Shown here: piece after piece, positions 9,381 through 20,282 of the stretch
How positions within the stretch are numbered: position 1 is the first letter of the stretch
Layout: each line of letters starts with the position of its first letter
Assembly (NCBI GenBank): GCA_011523505.1
Contig: WTGP01000019.1
Location: forward strand, 76,523-140,522
DNA: 64,000 nt
Direction: 5' to 3'
From: Gammaproteobacteria bacterium
GTDB taxonomy: Bacteria > Pseudomonadota > Gammaproteobacteria > Steroidobacterales > Foliamicaceae
Program-made: the position numbers and the translations under genes
The notes under the pieces: generated by a model
Database searches by the model: none
What the model saw: the letters and a program-made list of their open reading frames with translations, nothing else
What the model was told of the DNA's origin: nothing

Positions 9381-10897
9381 TGAGCGCCGGGTTGGGCGCC
9401 GGCTGCCTGAGCCGGTGGGGCACCGGCCGGATCGGCCTCATGCTGCGACAGGACCGTATCCATGGCCTGGAAAAACGCCTCCACGATCGGTTCGCCGTAG
9501 CGGCCCACCGGCGTGCCGTTGTAGATGACCCGCGTCCCGTCCTGCACGAATTCCCGCACCAGGGGCTCGTTCCAGTCGGGATAGTCGATGGGATCGTAGC
9601 GGCTGTACTCGTCGAAGCCCTCGTAATTGACCATCGCGTGGCCGAAGGCGGTGTCGGTGTTCTCGGCGAAGAACGAGACGGGCAGGTTCACGATGTAGTC
9701 GTAGCCGGCGTTGATGCCGTTCCAGTACGCCTCGTTGGTGGACAGGTAGTCGTCCTCGGGATCGTTGAGCGGATCGGCGAAATTCTCCTGGCTCACGACC
9801 ACCTCGCTGCGGGAAAAGCCGTAACTCTCCAGCGTTTCGCGGACGTCTTTCTTAATCGCTTCGAGATAAGGCGGCCCCAGTTCCAGCCAGGCCTCGTGCG
9901 GAACGTTGTCCCAGGGCATGCCATGGCTCGATATCACCACATTGACGGAATCCGCGGGTGAAAACGTGTCCAGCCGGTCCCTCAGCATACGGACGTAGGC
10001 GGTGCGGAGGACCGGGATGTCGCCGAGCTGGGGAGTGATGATCACCTTGATGTGCTTGCCGTTGCGCTCTTCCCACTCGTGGATGTAGTGCATGGCGTGC
10101 TTGACGCTGCCGTTGAATTCCTCGTGGTGCGAATAGACCGGCCGCGGGATGGCCAGCAATACCGTGTCCACCCCGGTGTCCAGCAGCTCGTACATGGCCT
10201 TGCGCGCCATGCCGAAGTGTTCGGCGGTCACCCAGGCCCAGGGGATGTCGCCGTACTTTTCGTGCACCCGCTGCATCGCGTCCTCGGCGAGGAGGCGGCT
10301 GCCTTCCTCGTGCGGTACCCGGCCGTCCATGAAACCCTTGCCGGGCGCGTAATAAAACACCCGGCACTTGGTGATCAGCCTGGCCGCCGAGGTGGACATG
10401 CCGGCCTTGCGGCCGGGAAGCAGGAAGAACCCCTGGGACATGTAGGTGGCGGTGGAGGGCGGCGACCAGACGACTTCGCCGGTCAGGTACTTGTCCGCAT
10501 AGGGCACGCCGTCGAAGTCCGTATCGCGTCCCATGTGGTCGATCAGCCGCGTGGGCGTGAATTCCTCGAATTCGTAGTAGCGCTCGGCATCCATTAGCAC
10601 CACGCCCCGGTCGGCTCCGGCGAAGTTGCGGATCGGCCAGGGAATGTACTGCAGGCTCTTTTTCGACAACACGTAGTAGTCCTCGAAACGCAGTTCCTCC
10701 GGCTGGATGAGGTGCGAGATGAAGATTCCCACGCGGCCCTCGGGCACGGTGTCCTGGGCCTTGTAGTAAGCGAAGTAATTGGGTTCCGCCAGTTGCGGCG
10801 GAGTGCGGTTCATGTACTGAAACACGCCGAAGCCGGCCACCGCGAGCGTGAAAACCGCGATTCCGGCCACGACCAGCACCTTCAGCAGCTTCCTCAT
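9377..10897 (-). CDS. Membrane-anchored ferrochelatase-like (chelatase-fold) protein
   Basis: A 506-residue protein with one N-terminal membrane helix (about 7-27), so the body should lie in the periplasm. The region from about residue 200 resembles ferrochelatase. IPRPVYSHHEEFNGSV (250-265) matches the substrate-cleft segment that is PLYPQYS...T in ferrochelatases. SSHGMPWD (323-330) matches the catalytic-histidine motif (S-x-H-G-x-P). LPVSFFAENTDTAFGH (405-420) sits where ferrochelatases have PixFvsDHxETL. The usual acidic pair is altered (AENTDT). The protein is longer than ferrochelatase (about 320-370) because of extra N-terminal sequence, and ends in a Pro/Ala-rich tail. The fold assignment is by eye from these three motifs; enzymatic activity is not shown. 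Confidence 0.6.
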   Translation of the reverse strand: MRKLLKVLVVAGIAVFTLAVAGFGVFQYMNRTPPQLAEPNYFAYYKAQDTVPEGRVGIFISHLIQPEELRFEDYYVLSKKSLQYIPWPIRNFAGADRGVVLMDAERYYEFEEFTPTRLIDHMGRDTDFDGVPYADKYLTGEVVWSPPSTATYMSQGFFLLPGRKAGMSTSAARLITKCRVFYYAPGKGFMDGRVPHEEGSRLLAEDAMQRVHEKYGDIPWAWVTAEHFGMARKAMYELLDTGVDTVLLAIPRPVYSHHEEFNGSVKHAMHYIHEWEERNGKHIKVIITPQLGDIPVLRTAYVRMLRDRLDTFSPADSVNVVISSHGMPWDNVPHEAWLELGPPYLEAIKKDVRETLESYGFSRSEVVVSQENFADPLNDPEDDYLSTNEAYWNGINAGYDYIVNLPVSFFAENTDTAFGHAMVNYEGFDEYSRYDPIDYPDWNEPLVREFVQDGTRVIYNGTPVGRYGEPIVEAFFQAMDTVLSQHEADPAGAPPAQAAGAQPGAQ

Positions 10898-10900
10898 ATT

Positions 10901-11902
10901 TCAACTCTCCCGCTGTTCGCGAAGTGAATCGTCGCTCTTGGCGAACGGCACGCGGTCCAGCCAGGCGCGCGCGTCAACGGCGGTTTCGCGCGGCGCTTCC
11001 TGTATCGCCATGTGCCCCACGCCGGGATAAATGATAGTCTCAATCGAAGGCGCGCTCTTCAGCAGCCGCGCCAGTTCGCCGGCCAGTTCCACGTGCACCT
11101 GCGGATTGTCCTCGCCCCACTGGATCAGGACGGGCGCCGACACCTGCCCGATCAGTTCCTCGATGTTGCCGGAAATGTACTGGCGCAGGCGTGCCAGTTG
11201 CGCCGGGCGTTGTCCTTCCAGCCGCCACAGGTCGTGCCAGCGGTCGACGAGTTCGGGCGAAACCCGTTCCGGATCGCTGAAGCCGCCCTTCAGCATGAAC
11301 TCCGGCAGCGCGCGGGGAGTGATCCAGCGAACCAGGGCCGTAACCGGCGACATGCGCGGCGGCGCCTGCCGGCCGCGAACGCCGGGCTCCAGCGAGCCGG
11401 GCGAAATCAGGCCCAGGCCGGCCACCCTGTGGGGGTTGCGGACCGTGTAGTGAATGGCGACGGTGCCGCCCAGCGAAGTCCCGACGATCGCGCAGCGCTC
11501 CACGCCCAGGCGATCGAGCAGCCGCTCCATCAGGTCCACCGTGCGGGGCAGGCTGTAGTCGCCGGTCGCGTCGGCGCCGGACAGGCCGTGACTGGTCATG
11601 TCGAAGCGAACGACGCGATAGCGGTCCTTGAGCGCGTCCACCCAGGGGTCCCAGCCGATCAGGCTGGCGAAGTTGGCGTGGATCAGCACCACGGCCGGGC
11701 CCTGGCCCTCGTCGCGGTAGTGGATGCGGGCCCCGTCGATCTCGGCATACTGCGAAGCCGGCGTGCCGTAGCGGGCTTCGAGCGTCTCGGCCGGGATGTC
11801 CCGCCAGGTCCAGGCGGCGACGCCAAACCCGATCAGCGCAAGAGCGATCAGCCCGCCGGCGGTCCAGGCGAGCGCCAGAAAAATACCGCGCAGTATCCTC
11901 AA
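10901..11902 (-). CDS. Membrane-anchored alpha/beta hydrolase
   Basis: A 333-residue alpha/beta hydrolase with an N-terminal membrane helix (about 9-32). The catalytic set is canonical: oxyanion strand VVLIHANFAS (71-80), nucleophile elbow GTSLGG with Ser143, acid in WGEDNPQV, and histidine in GVGHMA. The gene lies between the anti-sigma factor (4-base overlap at its start) and the ferrochelatase-like gene (3 bp gap), so it is firmly within the sigma-led operon. The substrate is unknown; most relatives are esterases, lipases or C-C hydrolases. Confidence 0.85.
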   Translation of the reverse strand: MRILRGIFLALAWTAGGLIALALIGFGVAAWTWRDIPAETLEARYGTPASQYAEIDGARIHYRDEGQGPAVVLIHANFASLIGWDPWVDALKDRYRVVRFDMTSHGLSGADATGDYSLPRTVDLMERLLDRLGVERCAIVGTSLGGTVAIHYTVRNPHRVAGLGLISPGSLEPGVRGRQAPPRMSPVTALVRWITPRALPEFMLKGGFSDPERVSPELVDRWHDLWRLEGQRPAQLARLRQYISGNIEELIGQVSAPVLIQWGEDNPQVHVELAGELARLLKSAPSIETIIYPGVGHMAIQEAPRETAVDARAWLDRVPFAKSDDSLREQRES

Positions 11903-12672
11903 AGGGATTGTCCCGGGCGCGGGCCTTCGGCGGCCACCAGCAGCAGCGGTCCCTCGGACACTACCACGCCGCCGCGCTGCTCCAGCGTCACGGCGAAGGC
12001 CACCGGCTCGACCACGTTCAGCTTTGCGTCCACCGGGACAACGATATCGGCATCGGCGGAGGCGTCAAATACGCCGCCGTCCACCGGATGCGCATAGCGG
12101 TCCGGGACCACGATCCACAACTGGTATTGCTGGGATTCGGGATCGTTGGGCGGCAGCCCGGCGAATCGCATCTCGCCAGCCTGCAGCGTATCGCTCCAGA
12201 CGATTTCGCCGCGCACCTCCTCGTAACCACCGATGTCCGAGCGCCATGGAAGCCTCACGACGTCCGGCGCCGACTGCACCGTCATGCCGTCCGGGACGGT
12301 CGGCTGGCGCGGCAGCAGCACGGCGCTGACGATCCAGACGATAACCACGGCCGTGGCCGCGGCCCATCCCCAGCGGGCCGGCCAGTTGGCCCGGCTTGCA
12401 CGCGGGGGGCTGTCCACGGCGCGGGCGCGGGCCATGCCCAGCAGGCGTTCGCGCAAGTCTTCCGGCATCGGCCGCCAGGCCTCGCGGTCGGCCGCCAGGA
12501 ACGCCGCCTGCCCCAGGGCCGCGGCTTCGTGCATGGCGTCGCGTTCGCGGATGCGGTCGGCGGCCGGCATTTCGCCGAGCAATTGCCGCAACTCGCCAAA
12601 CTCCGCATCGTCGAGACGCTCCCCGGCGGCCTCGGCCGCGAGCAATTCGCGGATTCTGTCAGCCGGCGTCAT
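11899..12672 (-). CDS. RskA-type anti-sigma factor
   Basis: A 257-residue single-pass membrane protein. The N-terminal cytoplasmic part (about 1-95) is helical and charged, as in anti-sigma domains. A membrane helix follows (about 103-122), then a periplasmic domain typical of anti-sigma-K factor RskA, containing the strand QYQLWIVVPD. I see no zinc-binding HxxxCxxC motif, so it is not a ZAS-type anti-sigma factor. It overlaps the end of the sigma-factor gene by 14 bases, the usual arrangement for a cognate pair. It should hold the sigma factor at the membrane until an envelope signal leads to its release. Confidence 0.8.
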   Translation of the reverse strand: MTPADRIRELLAAEAAGERLDDAEFGELRQLLGEMPAADRIRERDAMHEAAALGQAAFLAADREAWRPMPEDLRERLLGMARARAVDSPPRASRANWPARWGWAAATAVVIVWIVSAVLLPRQPTVPDGMTVQSAPDVVRLPWRSDIGGYEEVRGEIVWSDTLQAGEMRFAGLPPNDPESQQYQLWIVVPDRYAHPVDGGVFDASADADIVVPVDAKLNVVEPVAFAVTLEQRGGVVVSEGPLLLVAAEGPRPGQSL

Positions 12673-13258
12673 TTTCGGCCTCCCCGCGCTGCACCTTGAG
12701 CGCCGCCCGCAGCCGGATGAGGCTGCGGCGGATACGCGTCTTGACGGTTCCCAAGGGCATATTCAGGCGCTTCGCGATCTCGCTATGTGAATAGCCTTCG
12801 TAAAGGGACAGCGAAAGGATTTCCCTTTCGTTCCCGGACAGCTCGCGCAGCAGCGGTTCGACCCGCATCATTTCGAGCTGCGCGTCGAGCCGGGCCTGGT
12901 CGCTGCTGTTGGGGTCCACCTCGTCGCCCACCAGCGGCACGCCGCCGGAAAAACGGGCCTCGTGCCGCACCTGGTCCACGATCCGCCGGCGCGCCACCGT
13001 GAGCACGAAGGTCAGTTCGCTGCCGCGATCGGGGCGGAACCGCCCGGCGCTGGACCAGAGCGACAGGAAGGCTTCCTGCACCGACTCCTGGGCGATCGGG
13101 GAGGCGCCGAAGTAGCGCCGCGCCAGCGACCACACCAGGTCGCCGTACTGGTCGACGAGTTCGGTCATGGCGAGCGGGTCGCCGTCCGCGATCCGCTCGA
13201 GTATTGCGGGGCCGGACGCAGGCGAAGCGCCGGCCGTTGCCGCCTTGCCCCTGTTCAC
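12659..13258 (-). CDS. ECF RNA polymerase sigma factor (SigK-like)
   Basis: A 199-residue ECF sigma factor. Region 2 reads from DQYGDLVWSLARRYFG through the -10-recognition helix (ELTFVLTVARRRIVDQVR). Region 4 contains the helix-turn-helix YSHSEIAKRLNMPLGTVKTR. The start is uncertain. The GTG at 13258 was chosen because the only upstream start (13396) runs into the divergent gene at 13375, and the next in-frame ATG would cut into region 2. Shine-Dalgarno support is weak. The gene heads a run of tightly spaced genes with its anti-sigma factor second, so the operon is probably autoregulated. Confidence 0.85.
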   Translation of the reverse strand: MNRGKAATAGASPASGPAILERIADGDPLAMTELVDQYGDLVWSLARRYFGASPIAQESVQEAFLSLWSSAGRFRPDRGSELTFVLTVARRRIVDQVRHEARFSGGVPLVGDEVDPNSSDQARLDAQLEMMRVEPLLRELSGNEREILSLSLYEGYSHSEIAKRLNMPLGTVKTRIRRSLIRLRAALKVQRGEAENDAG

Positions 13259-13374
13259 GCAATCATCCAAGCAGTCGTTCGGACCCGAGAAAGCCCGGAT
13301 TGTATTCGCAGCGAGGTCCGGGCGGGTCGGTCTGGCATAGACTGAGGCGAGCGTAGCCTTGAGGGCGGGAAACC

Positions 13375-15156
<1,782 letters not shown>

Positions 15157-15194
15157 CGCCCTGCAGCAAGGGCCTCTCGCCCTCGCTCCCGGCG

Positions 15195-15203
15195 TGGTAT
15201 AAA
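15195..15203 (+). promoter_or_regulatory. Putative extended -10 promoter for the VOC gene
   Basis: TGGTATAAA has the extended -10 pattern TGnTATAAA and lies about 30 bases upstream of the ATG at 15233, a plausible distance for a transcription start near 15210. There is no clear -35 hexamer. Seen by eye only. Confidence 0.35.
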
Positions 15204-15232
15204 CGCGCACTTCAACCGAGGGAGTCAAACGA

Positions 15233-15727
15233 ATGAATTCAGCACCCCGCATCCGGAACATCGTCAAGCGCACCACGCTGATCGTCCGGGACATGGAAAA
15301 GAGCCGCCGCTGGTACGAGCACGTGCTGGGTATGGAAGCCTGGATCGACATGCCGTATACGCTGTCGGGCAAGGGCATCGCGGCCGGGAAGAAAGGCGAC
15401 GTGACCCACCTGGTCATCATGAAGTGCGACGATCCCAGGATCGGCATGATCGGACTTCTGCAATGGGTGGATCCCCCGCTGCCGGCGCCGGAAGTCCCCA
15501 CATCCGTAGGCTATGGCACGCCGGTTTTCGTGGTGGAAACCGAAGACGCGGCGGAGGTCGCGCGCCGGGCCGCCGAGCTGGGCACGCGGGTGCATACGCC
15601 CGAGAGGACCTTCAAGGTCACCGGGTCCAAGGGCGAGACTCGGCACCTGCTGGGGTGCGCGATCTTCGATCCGGACGGTTACTTTTACGAGTGCAACCAG
15701 GTGCTGCGCATCGACGACCCCGAATAG
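15233..15727 (+). CDS. VOC (glyoxalase/dioxygenase superfamily) protein
   Basis: A 164-residue VOC-fold protein. It begins RTTLIVRDMEKSRRWYEHVLGM, the standard first beta-alpha-beta unit, and ends FDPDGYFYECNQ, where the final Glu is a typical metal ligand. VOC proteins use paired beta-alpha-beta-beta-beta modules to bind a metal and act as lyases, dioxygenases or resistance proteins. The exact reaction cannot be told. It is related to the tandem VOC proteins at 46561-47612, sharing GMIGL and the general layout. It stands alone between the DUF255 gene and lgt. Confidence 0.85.
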   Translation: MNSAPRIRNIVKRTTLIVRDMEKSRRWYEHVLGMEAWIDMPYTLSGKGIAAGKKGDVTHLVIMKCDDPRIGMIGLLQWVDPPLPAPEVPTSVGYGTPVFVVETEDAAEVARRAAELGTRVHTPERTFKVTGSKGETRHLLGCAIFDPDGYFYECNQVLRIDDPE

Positions 15728-15779
15728 CGCTATAGCCTTGCCTTTTCCCCGGGGAACCGGCTGCTAGACTTCGGGCGAG

Positions 15780-16571
15780 ATGATCGAATATCCGCAGTTC
15801 GATCCTGTTGCGCTGCGCATCGGGTCGCTGGCGATACGGTGGTACGGGCTGACGTACCTGTTCGGCTTCGTCGCCGCCTTGTGGCTCGCGCACCGGCAGG
15901 CGCGTCGGCCCGGCAGCACGTTCACGCCGGTAATGGTCCAGGACCTGATCTTCTACTCCTGCCTGGGCGTGATCGCGGGCGGGCGCCTGGGCTACCTCCT
16001 CTTCTACGGCTGGCAGCAGATGTTCGACGATCCGCTCTATATCGTGCGGATCTGGGAAGGCGGCATGTCGTTTCACGGCGGGCTGCTGGGCGTGTGCGCC
16101 GCCGTTCTCCTGTTCGCCCGCAAGCACTCGAAGACGTTCGTCGAAACCGCGGATTTCGTCGTTCCGCTGGTGCCGATCGGCCTGGGCGCCGGGCGTATCG
16201 GCAATTTCATCAACGGCGAACTCTGGGGCAAGCCCAGCGACGCGCCCTGGGCGTTCATCGTGGACGGCGTCGGCCGGCATCCAACGCAGCTGTACGAGGC
16301 TTTTCTCGAGGGACTGGTACTGTTCGTCGTGCTTTGGTGGTATACGGCCCGGCCCTTGCCGTCCGGCGTACGGCGCGACCTGGGACGCGCCACCGGACTG
16401 TTCCTGGCCGGCTACGGGATTTTCCGGCTCCTGGTGGAGTTCCTGCGCGTGCCGGACGCGCACATCGGCTACCTGGCCTTCAACTGGCTGACCATGGGGC
16501 AGCTTTTGAGCCTGCCGATGATCGGCTTCGGCCTGTGGCTGCTCGCCCGGCGGGCGCCACGGCCGGGTTAG
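15780..16571 (+). CDS. lgt: Prolipoprotein diacylglyceryl transferase
   Basis: Lgt transfers diacylglycerol from phosphatidylglycerol to the lipobox cysteine of prolipoproteins in the inner membrane. The 263-residue protein has several membrane helices and the family signature. His99 lies in the SFHGG segment (E. coli His103), and [14 protein letters not shown] (137-150) includes the essential Arg139 and Asn142 region. Length is normal. The gene lies 20 bp before thyA, the lgt-thyA order common in gammaproteobacteria, so the two are probably cotranscribed. Confidence 0.97.
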   Translation: MIEYPQFDPVALRIGSLAIRWYGLTYLFGFVAALWLAHRQARRPGSTFTPVMVQDLIFYSCLGVIAGGRLGYLLFYGWQQMFDDPLYIVRIWEGGMSFHGGLLGVCAAVLLFARKHSKTFVETADFVVPLVPIGLGAGRIGNFINGELWGKPSDAPWAFIVDGVGRHPTQLYEAFLEGLVLFVVLWWYTARPLPSGVRRDLGRATGLFLAGYGIFRLLVEFLRVPDAHIGYLAFNWLTMGQLLSLPMIGFGLWLLARRAPRPG

Positions 16572-16591
16572 GACCTGCCAGCACCAAGCGC

Positions 16592-17386
16592 ATGCGGCAA
16601 TACCTCAGTCTTCTCGAGGAGGTACTGGAAACCGGAACCGAGCGCCGCGACCGCACCGGCACGGGCACCCGGGCGCTGTTCGGGCGGCAGCTTCGCTTCG
16701 ACCTGGCCGAGGGCTTTCCCATGCTCACCACCAAGAGGCTTCCGCTGCGGGTGATCGCGGTCGAACTGCTGTGGTTCCTGCGCGGCGGCACCAACGTGCG
16801 CTGGCTGCAGGAGCGCGGCGTGAAGATCTGGAACGAGTGGGCCGACGAGGACGGCAACCTGGGGCCGGTTTACGGGGCGCAATGGCGGCGCTGGCCGGAC
16901 GGCAACGGCGGCGCGATCGACCAGGTGGACCAGGCGCTGGAAATGATCCGAACCGACCCTCACTCGCGAAGAATCATCATCAACGCCTGGAACGTTGCCG
17001 AGATTCCGCGAATGAAACTCCCGCCCTGCCACATGATGCTGCAGCTGCACGTCAGCGGCGGCAGGCTGTCGGGCCAACTCTACCAGCGCAGCGCCGACCT
17101 GTTCCTGGGCGTTCCCTTCAATATCGCATCGTATGCCCTGCTGCTTTCCATGATGGCGGACCAGACGGCGCTCAAGCCCGGCGATTTCGTCTGGACCGGC
17201 GGCGACTGCCACCTCTACAGCAACCACTACGAACAGGCGCGCGAGCAACTGTCCCGCGAGCCGCGCCCCCTTCCCGAACTCAAGATCAGGGCGGGACGCA
17301 AATCGATCGACGACTACGTGGAAACCGACTTCGAGCTGATCGGCTACGATCCGCACCCCCATATTCCGGCGCCGATTTCGGTATGA
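16592..17386 (+). CDS. thyA: Thymidylate synthase
   Basis: ThyA makes dTMP from dUMP with methylene-tetrahydrofolate as one-carbon donor and reductant. The protein is 264 residues, the same length as the E. coli enzyme. Cys146 in LPPCHMM is the catalytic nucleophile, at the same number as in E. coli. RDRTGTGT (19-26) is the N-terminal phosphate-binding loop, and [13 protein letters not shown] is the conserved dUMP-binding segment. The start at 16592 was chosen by homology; the frame upstream is the shadow of lgt. The stop codon overlaps a possible upstream start of the next gene. Confidence 0.97.
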   Translation: MRQYLSLLEEVLETGTERRDRTGTGTRALFGRQLRFDLAEGFPMLTTKRLPLRVIAVELLWFLRGGTNVRWLQERGVKIWNEWADEDGNLGPVYGAQWRRWPDGNGGAIDQVDQALEMIRTDPHSRRIIINAWNVAEIPRMKLPPCHMMLQLHVSGGRLSGQLYQRSADLFLGVPFNIASYALLLSMMADQTALKPGDFVWTGGDCHLYSNHYEQAREQLSREPRPLPELKIRAGRKSIDDYVETDFELIGYDPHPHIPAPISV

Positions 17387-17409
17387 AGTACATCAGACAG
17401 GAGAAAAAC

Positions 17410-18360
17410 ATGAGCAACAAGCCAGACCCCGCGAACCAGTCCGGCCTCGACAGGCGCACGGTCCTGAAGGGCCTCGGCGCGGGCGCGCTGGGAGCGTCGG
17501 CGCTTTCCGGATGCGCGGCCGAGCAAGGCGCGCCGCGCGAACCGCTGGACCTCAACGATCCCGTTTCGCGCTTTCGCGCGCGGGTCAAGGTGTTCGGTTC
17601 ACTGGCCGAGGAAACGGTGCACCGCGTCTCGCGCGGTCACGTCTGGGGCTATGTCCACGAGGGCAACCTCGAGCCGCTGTTCAGCATGATCAACTACAAC
17701 GTGACCCGCTGGCGGCAGGCGGAAGAGCACAAGTTTGTGGCCACGATGAACGAAACGGCGCTCTTTACCCGCTTCGACACGGACGAGGTGATCGACCACT
17801 GGGACAACATCTACACCGGGGAAACGGTCGAAGTCCAGCACTACTTCACCGGGCCGATCACCGTCGAGAACACGCTGGAGGGAACGATCACCGACGAAAC
17901 CGCAACGATGAAGCCGAAGAACATGGAATGGTGGACGGTGGGCGGCAGGCTGTTCATTCCGATTCGCTCGCAATTCCGGTTTCCCAACCCGCTGCGTCCG
18001 GAAGTCTGGCCCAAGGCCTCCGTGGGGCCCATCTTTCACTGGGACTCGTTCATGTTCCTGATGGCGGAACTCGCCGACGTCGAGAACCCGGAACTGGCCA
18101 GGGCGCCGGCGATCAGCCACTATCAGGAAACCCTGAACTGGAACCACTGGATGCTCATGGGACAGCGGCCCGGGCGCCAGCTCTCCCGTGGCTACGGCTG
18201 CAAGCTGGACAGTCTCGAGGAGATGCCCGCCAAGCTGCGCGCCACGCTGGAGGAACACGCGCCGGAAATGTTCGATCTCGAGAACTGGACCGAGGTGAGG
18301 GACGACATGAAGGAATTCATCAAGAACCGGACGCCCGCGTCGGTCGAGCCGGAAGAATGA
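17410..18360 (+). CDS. Tat-exported DUF1838 family lipoprotein
   Basis: A 316-residue protein with a twin-arginine signal DRRTVLKGL (Arg15-Arg16) that ends in a lipobox ALSGC (Cys35), so it should be exported folded by Tat and then lipidated. The mature part belongs to the DUF1838 family, conserved but uncharacterised; it is rich in Trp, His and Glu (GHVWGYVHEGN, YQETLNWNHWML). The ATG at 17410 has a good AGGAG site; an ATG at 17383 overlapping the thyA stop is less likely. Its end overlaps apaG (ATGA). Tat export suggests a bound cofactor, but none is identified. Confidence 0.75.
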   Translation: MSNKPDPANQSGLDRRTVLKGLGAGALGASALSGCAAEQGAPREPLDLNDPVSRFRARVKVFGSLAEETVHRVSRGHVWGYVHEGNLEPLFSMINYNVTRWRQAEEHKFVATMNETALFTRFDTDEVIDHWDNIYTGETVEVQHYFTGPITVENTLEGTITDETATMKPKNMEWWTVGGRLFIPIRSQFRFPNPLRPEVWPKASVGPIFHWDSFMFLMAELADVENPELARAPAISHYQETLNWNHWMLMGQRPGRQLSRGYGCKLDSLEEMPAKLRATLEEHAPEMFDLENWTEVRDDMKEFIKNRTPASVEPEE

Positions 18361-18728
18361 TCTCGGGCGACGACATTCTCGTCGAGGTGGAGCCGGCCTA
18401 CCTGGGGCAGGATGCGCAGGGCGACCGCTACGTATTCAGCTACACGATCACGATCTCGAACCGCGGCGGGGAAGCCGCCCGGCTGCTGACGCGGCACTGG
18501 ATCATCACCGACGGCAACGGGCACGTGGAGGAGGTTTTCGGGGACGGCGTGGTGGGCGAGCAGCCCCGGCTTCTCCCGGGCGAGAGCCACCGCTACACCA
18601 GCGGCGCGATCATCGATACGCCGTTCGGGACGATGCAGGGCAGCTACGGCATGGTCACGGACGGCGGCCAGGACTTCAAGGCGCCGATCCCCATATTCCG
18701 CCTTCAGACTCCCGGCGTCCTGCACTGA
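18357..18728 (+). CDS. apaG: ApaG protein
   Basis: A 123-residue ApaG-domain protein (E. coli ApaG is 125). The fibronectin-III-like fold is recognisable from VFSYTITISNRG, LLTRHWIITDGNG, GEQPRLLPGESHRYTSG and MQGSYGMV. ApaG has been linked to Mg/Co homeostasis and nucleotide-like ligand binding, without an agreed function. It starts within the end of the DUF1838 gene (ATGA) and lies 16 bp before apaH, its usual partner. Confidence 0.95.
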   Translation: MISGDDILVEVEPAYLGQDAQGDRYVFSYTITISNRGGEAARLLTRHWIITDGNGHVEEVFGDGVVGEQPRLLPGESHRYTSGAIIDTPFGTMQGSYGMVTDGGQDFKAPIPIFRLQTPGVLH

Positions 18729-18744
18729 TCCGGTAGCCCGGCCG

Positions 18745-19515
18745 ATGGCGGTATGGGCGGTTGGGGACGTACAAGGGTGTCTCGAACCCCTGGATGCGCT
18801 GCTGGACGGGATCGGGTTCGAGCCGGGGCGCGACCGGCTCTGGTTCTGCGGCGACCTGGTCAACCGCGGGCCGGACTCGGCGGGCGTGCTGACACGGGTT
18901 CGTGGATTTGAGGACGCGGCCGTCGTCGTGCTCGGCAACCACGACCTGCACTGGCTGGCGCAACAGGCCCACGAGCAGGACCCCGAAGTGCGCGCGCATG
19001 CCGAATGGCTGCGCCGGCGGCCGCTGGCGCATTTCGACCGGGACCTGAACTGCCTGCTGGTGCATGCCGGGGTCCTGCCCGGCTGGGACCTGGAGCAGGT
19101 GCTGGCGCGGGCCGCGGAGGTGGAGAGCGTGCTGCGGGACGCGCACTATCGGGACTTTCTGGCCGACATGTACGGCGACGTGCCCAATAGCTGGCAGGAC
19201 GAGCTTGCGGGGACCGGGCGCCTGCGGATGATCGTCAACGCCTTTACACGGATGCGGATGGTGGATGCGCGGGGGCGGCTGGACTTTTCCTACAAGGGGC
19301 CGCCTGGGGGGCAGCCGCCTTATCTCGCTCCCTGGTTTGCTCGTGCCGGAAGACTGCCGGCCGGTTGCCGGGTCGTGTTCGGGCACTGGTCGGCGCTGGG
19401 GTGCTTCGTTACGGATCGGCATATTGCGCTGGATTCGGGCTGCGTGTGGGGCGGATCGCTCTCCGCGGTCCGGCTGGACGGCCCACCTCAGTGCGTCAGC
19501 GTGCCCTGCGGTTAG
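18745..19515 (+). CDS. apaH: Symmetrical bis(5'-nucleosyl)-tetraphosphatase
   Basis: ApaH hydrolyses Ap4A to two ADP and removes Np4 caps from RNA. The 256-residue protein carries the calcineurin-type metallophosphatase motifs: GDVQGC (7-12), FCGDLVNRGPDS, LGNHD, and FGHWS near the end. Length is slightly under the E. coli enzyme (280). The stop lies in a 4-base convergent overlap with the end of rsmA on the other strand. Confidence 0.96.
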   Translation: MAVWAVGDVQGCLEPLDALLDGIGFEPGRDRLWFCGDLVNRGPDSAGVLTRVRGFEDAAVVVLGNHDLHWLAQQAHEQDPEVRAHAEWLRRRPLAHFDRDLNCLLVHAGVLPGWDLEQVLARAAEVESVLRDAHYRDFLADMYGDVPNSWQDELAGTGRLRMIVNAFTRMRMVDARGRLDFSYKGPPGGQPPYLAPWFARAGRLPAGCRVVFGHWSALGCFVTDRHIALDSGCVWGGSLSAVRLDGPPQCVSVPCG

Positions 19516-20282
19516 TCGAGGTGGTCGGAGAGGTGGAGGTAGGCTGCGACGGGGATTTGTTCGGGGCGTAGGGTGCGGTCGATGCCGGCGGCGGTGATCT
19601 GCTCTTTGTTCGCGAGGCCGCGCAGGGCGTTGGCGATGGTCTTGCGGCGCTGCGAGAAGGCCTGTCGCACGACGCGCTCGAAGGCGTCCGGGCGGCGGAT
19701 GCGGTAGCGCGAATCGGGCGTCAGCCTGACCACCATCGAATGCACCCTCGGGCGGGGCTCGAACGCGCGGGGCGCAACCGAAAAGCAGGGCTCGGCCCGG
19801 CAGCGGGCCGCCGCCATGACCGACAGGCGGCCGTAGCGGCGGCTGCCCGGAGGCGCACACAGCCGCTCGGCCACTTCGCGCTGCAGCATGACCGTCATGT
19901 CGCGGAACCCGGCCGCGCTCTCAAGCAGGCGGAACAGCAGGGGCGTGCTCAGGTAATACGGCAGATTGCCGATCAGGCGCAGGCGCGCATGGGGAACCCC
20001 GATGCCCTCGAGCGCCGAGTAATCGAACTCGAGTGCGTCCGCCAGGTGCACGTTCAGCCGCTCGTGGGGAAAACGCTCGCGCAATTCCTTCGCCAGCGCC
20101 GGATCGATCTCGACGGCGTGAACGATCGCTCCCGCCGATAGCAGGGGCCCGGTCAGCGCGCCGCGGCCCGGACCGATCTCCACGAAGTGCTCGCCGGTCG
20201 CGGGCGCCGCCGTCGAGATGATTTGCTGTATGACCGAGGCATCGACAAGAAAGTGCTGCCCGAGCCGGGGACGCCGCTTCAT
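19512..20282 (-). CDS. rsmA: 16S rRNA (A1518/A1519) dimethyltransferase
   Basis: RsmA (KsgA) dimethylates two adjacent adenosines in the 3' hairpin of 16S rRNA, late in 30S assembly. The 256-residue protein has RLGQHFLVD at the start, the SAM motif I VEIGPGRGALTG, and the catalytic NLPYYLSTPLL. The C-terminal helical domain contains FSQRRKTIANALRG. The gene overlaps the end of pdxA by one base (TAATG), as in the conserved surA-pdxA-rsmA operon. Confidence 0.97.
   Translation of the reverse strand: MKRRPRLGQHFLVDASVIQQIISTAAPATGEHFVEIGPGRGALTGPLLSAGAIVHAVEIDPALAKELRERFPHERLNVHLADALEFDYSALEGIGVPHARLRLIGNLPYYLSTPLLFRLLESAAGFRDMTVMLQREVAERLCAPPGSRRYGRLSVMAAARCRAEPCFSVAPRAFEPRPRVHSMVVRLTPDSRYRIRRPDAFERVVRQAFSQRRKTIANALRGLANKEQITAAGIDRTLRPEQIPVAAYLHLSDHLD

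Noticed and set aside
15738-15770. TTGCCT/TAGACT as a promoter for lgt
   Set aside because: The spacer is 21 bases and the -10 would end only 9 bases before the ATG.
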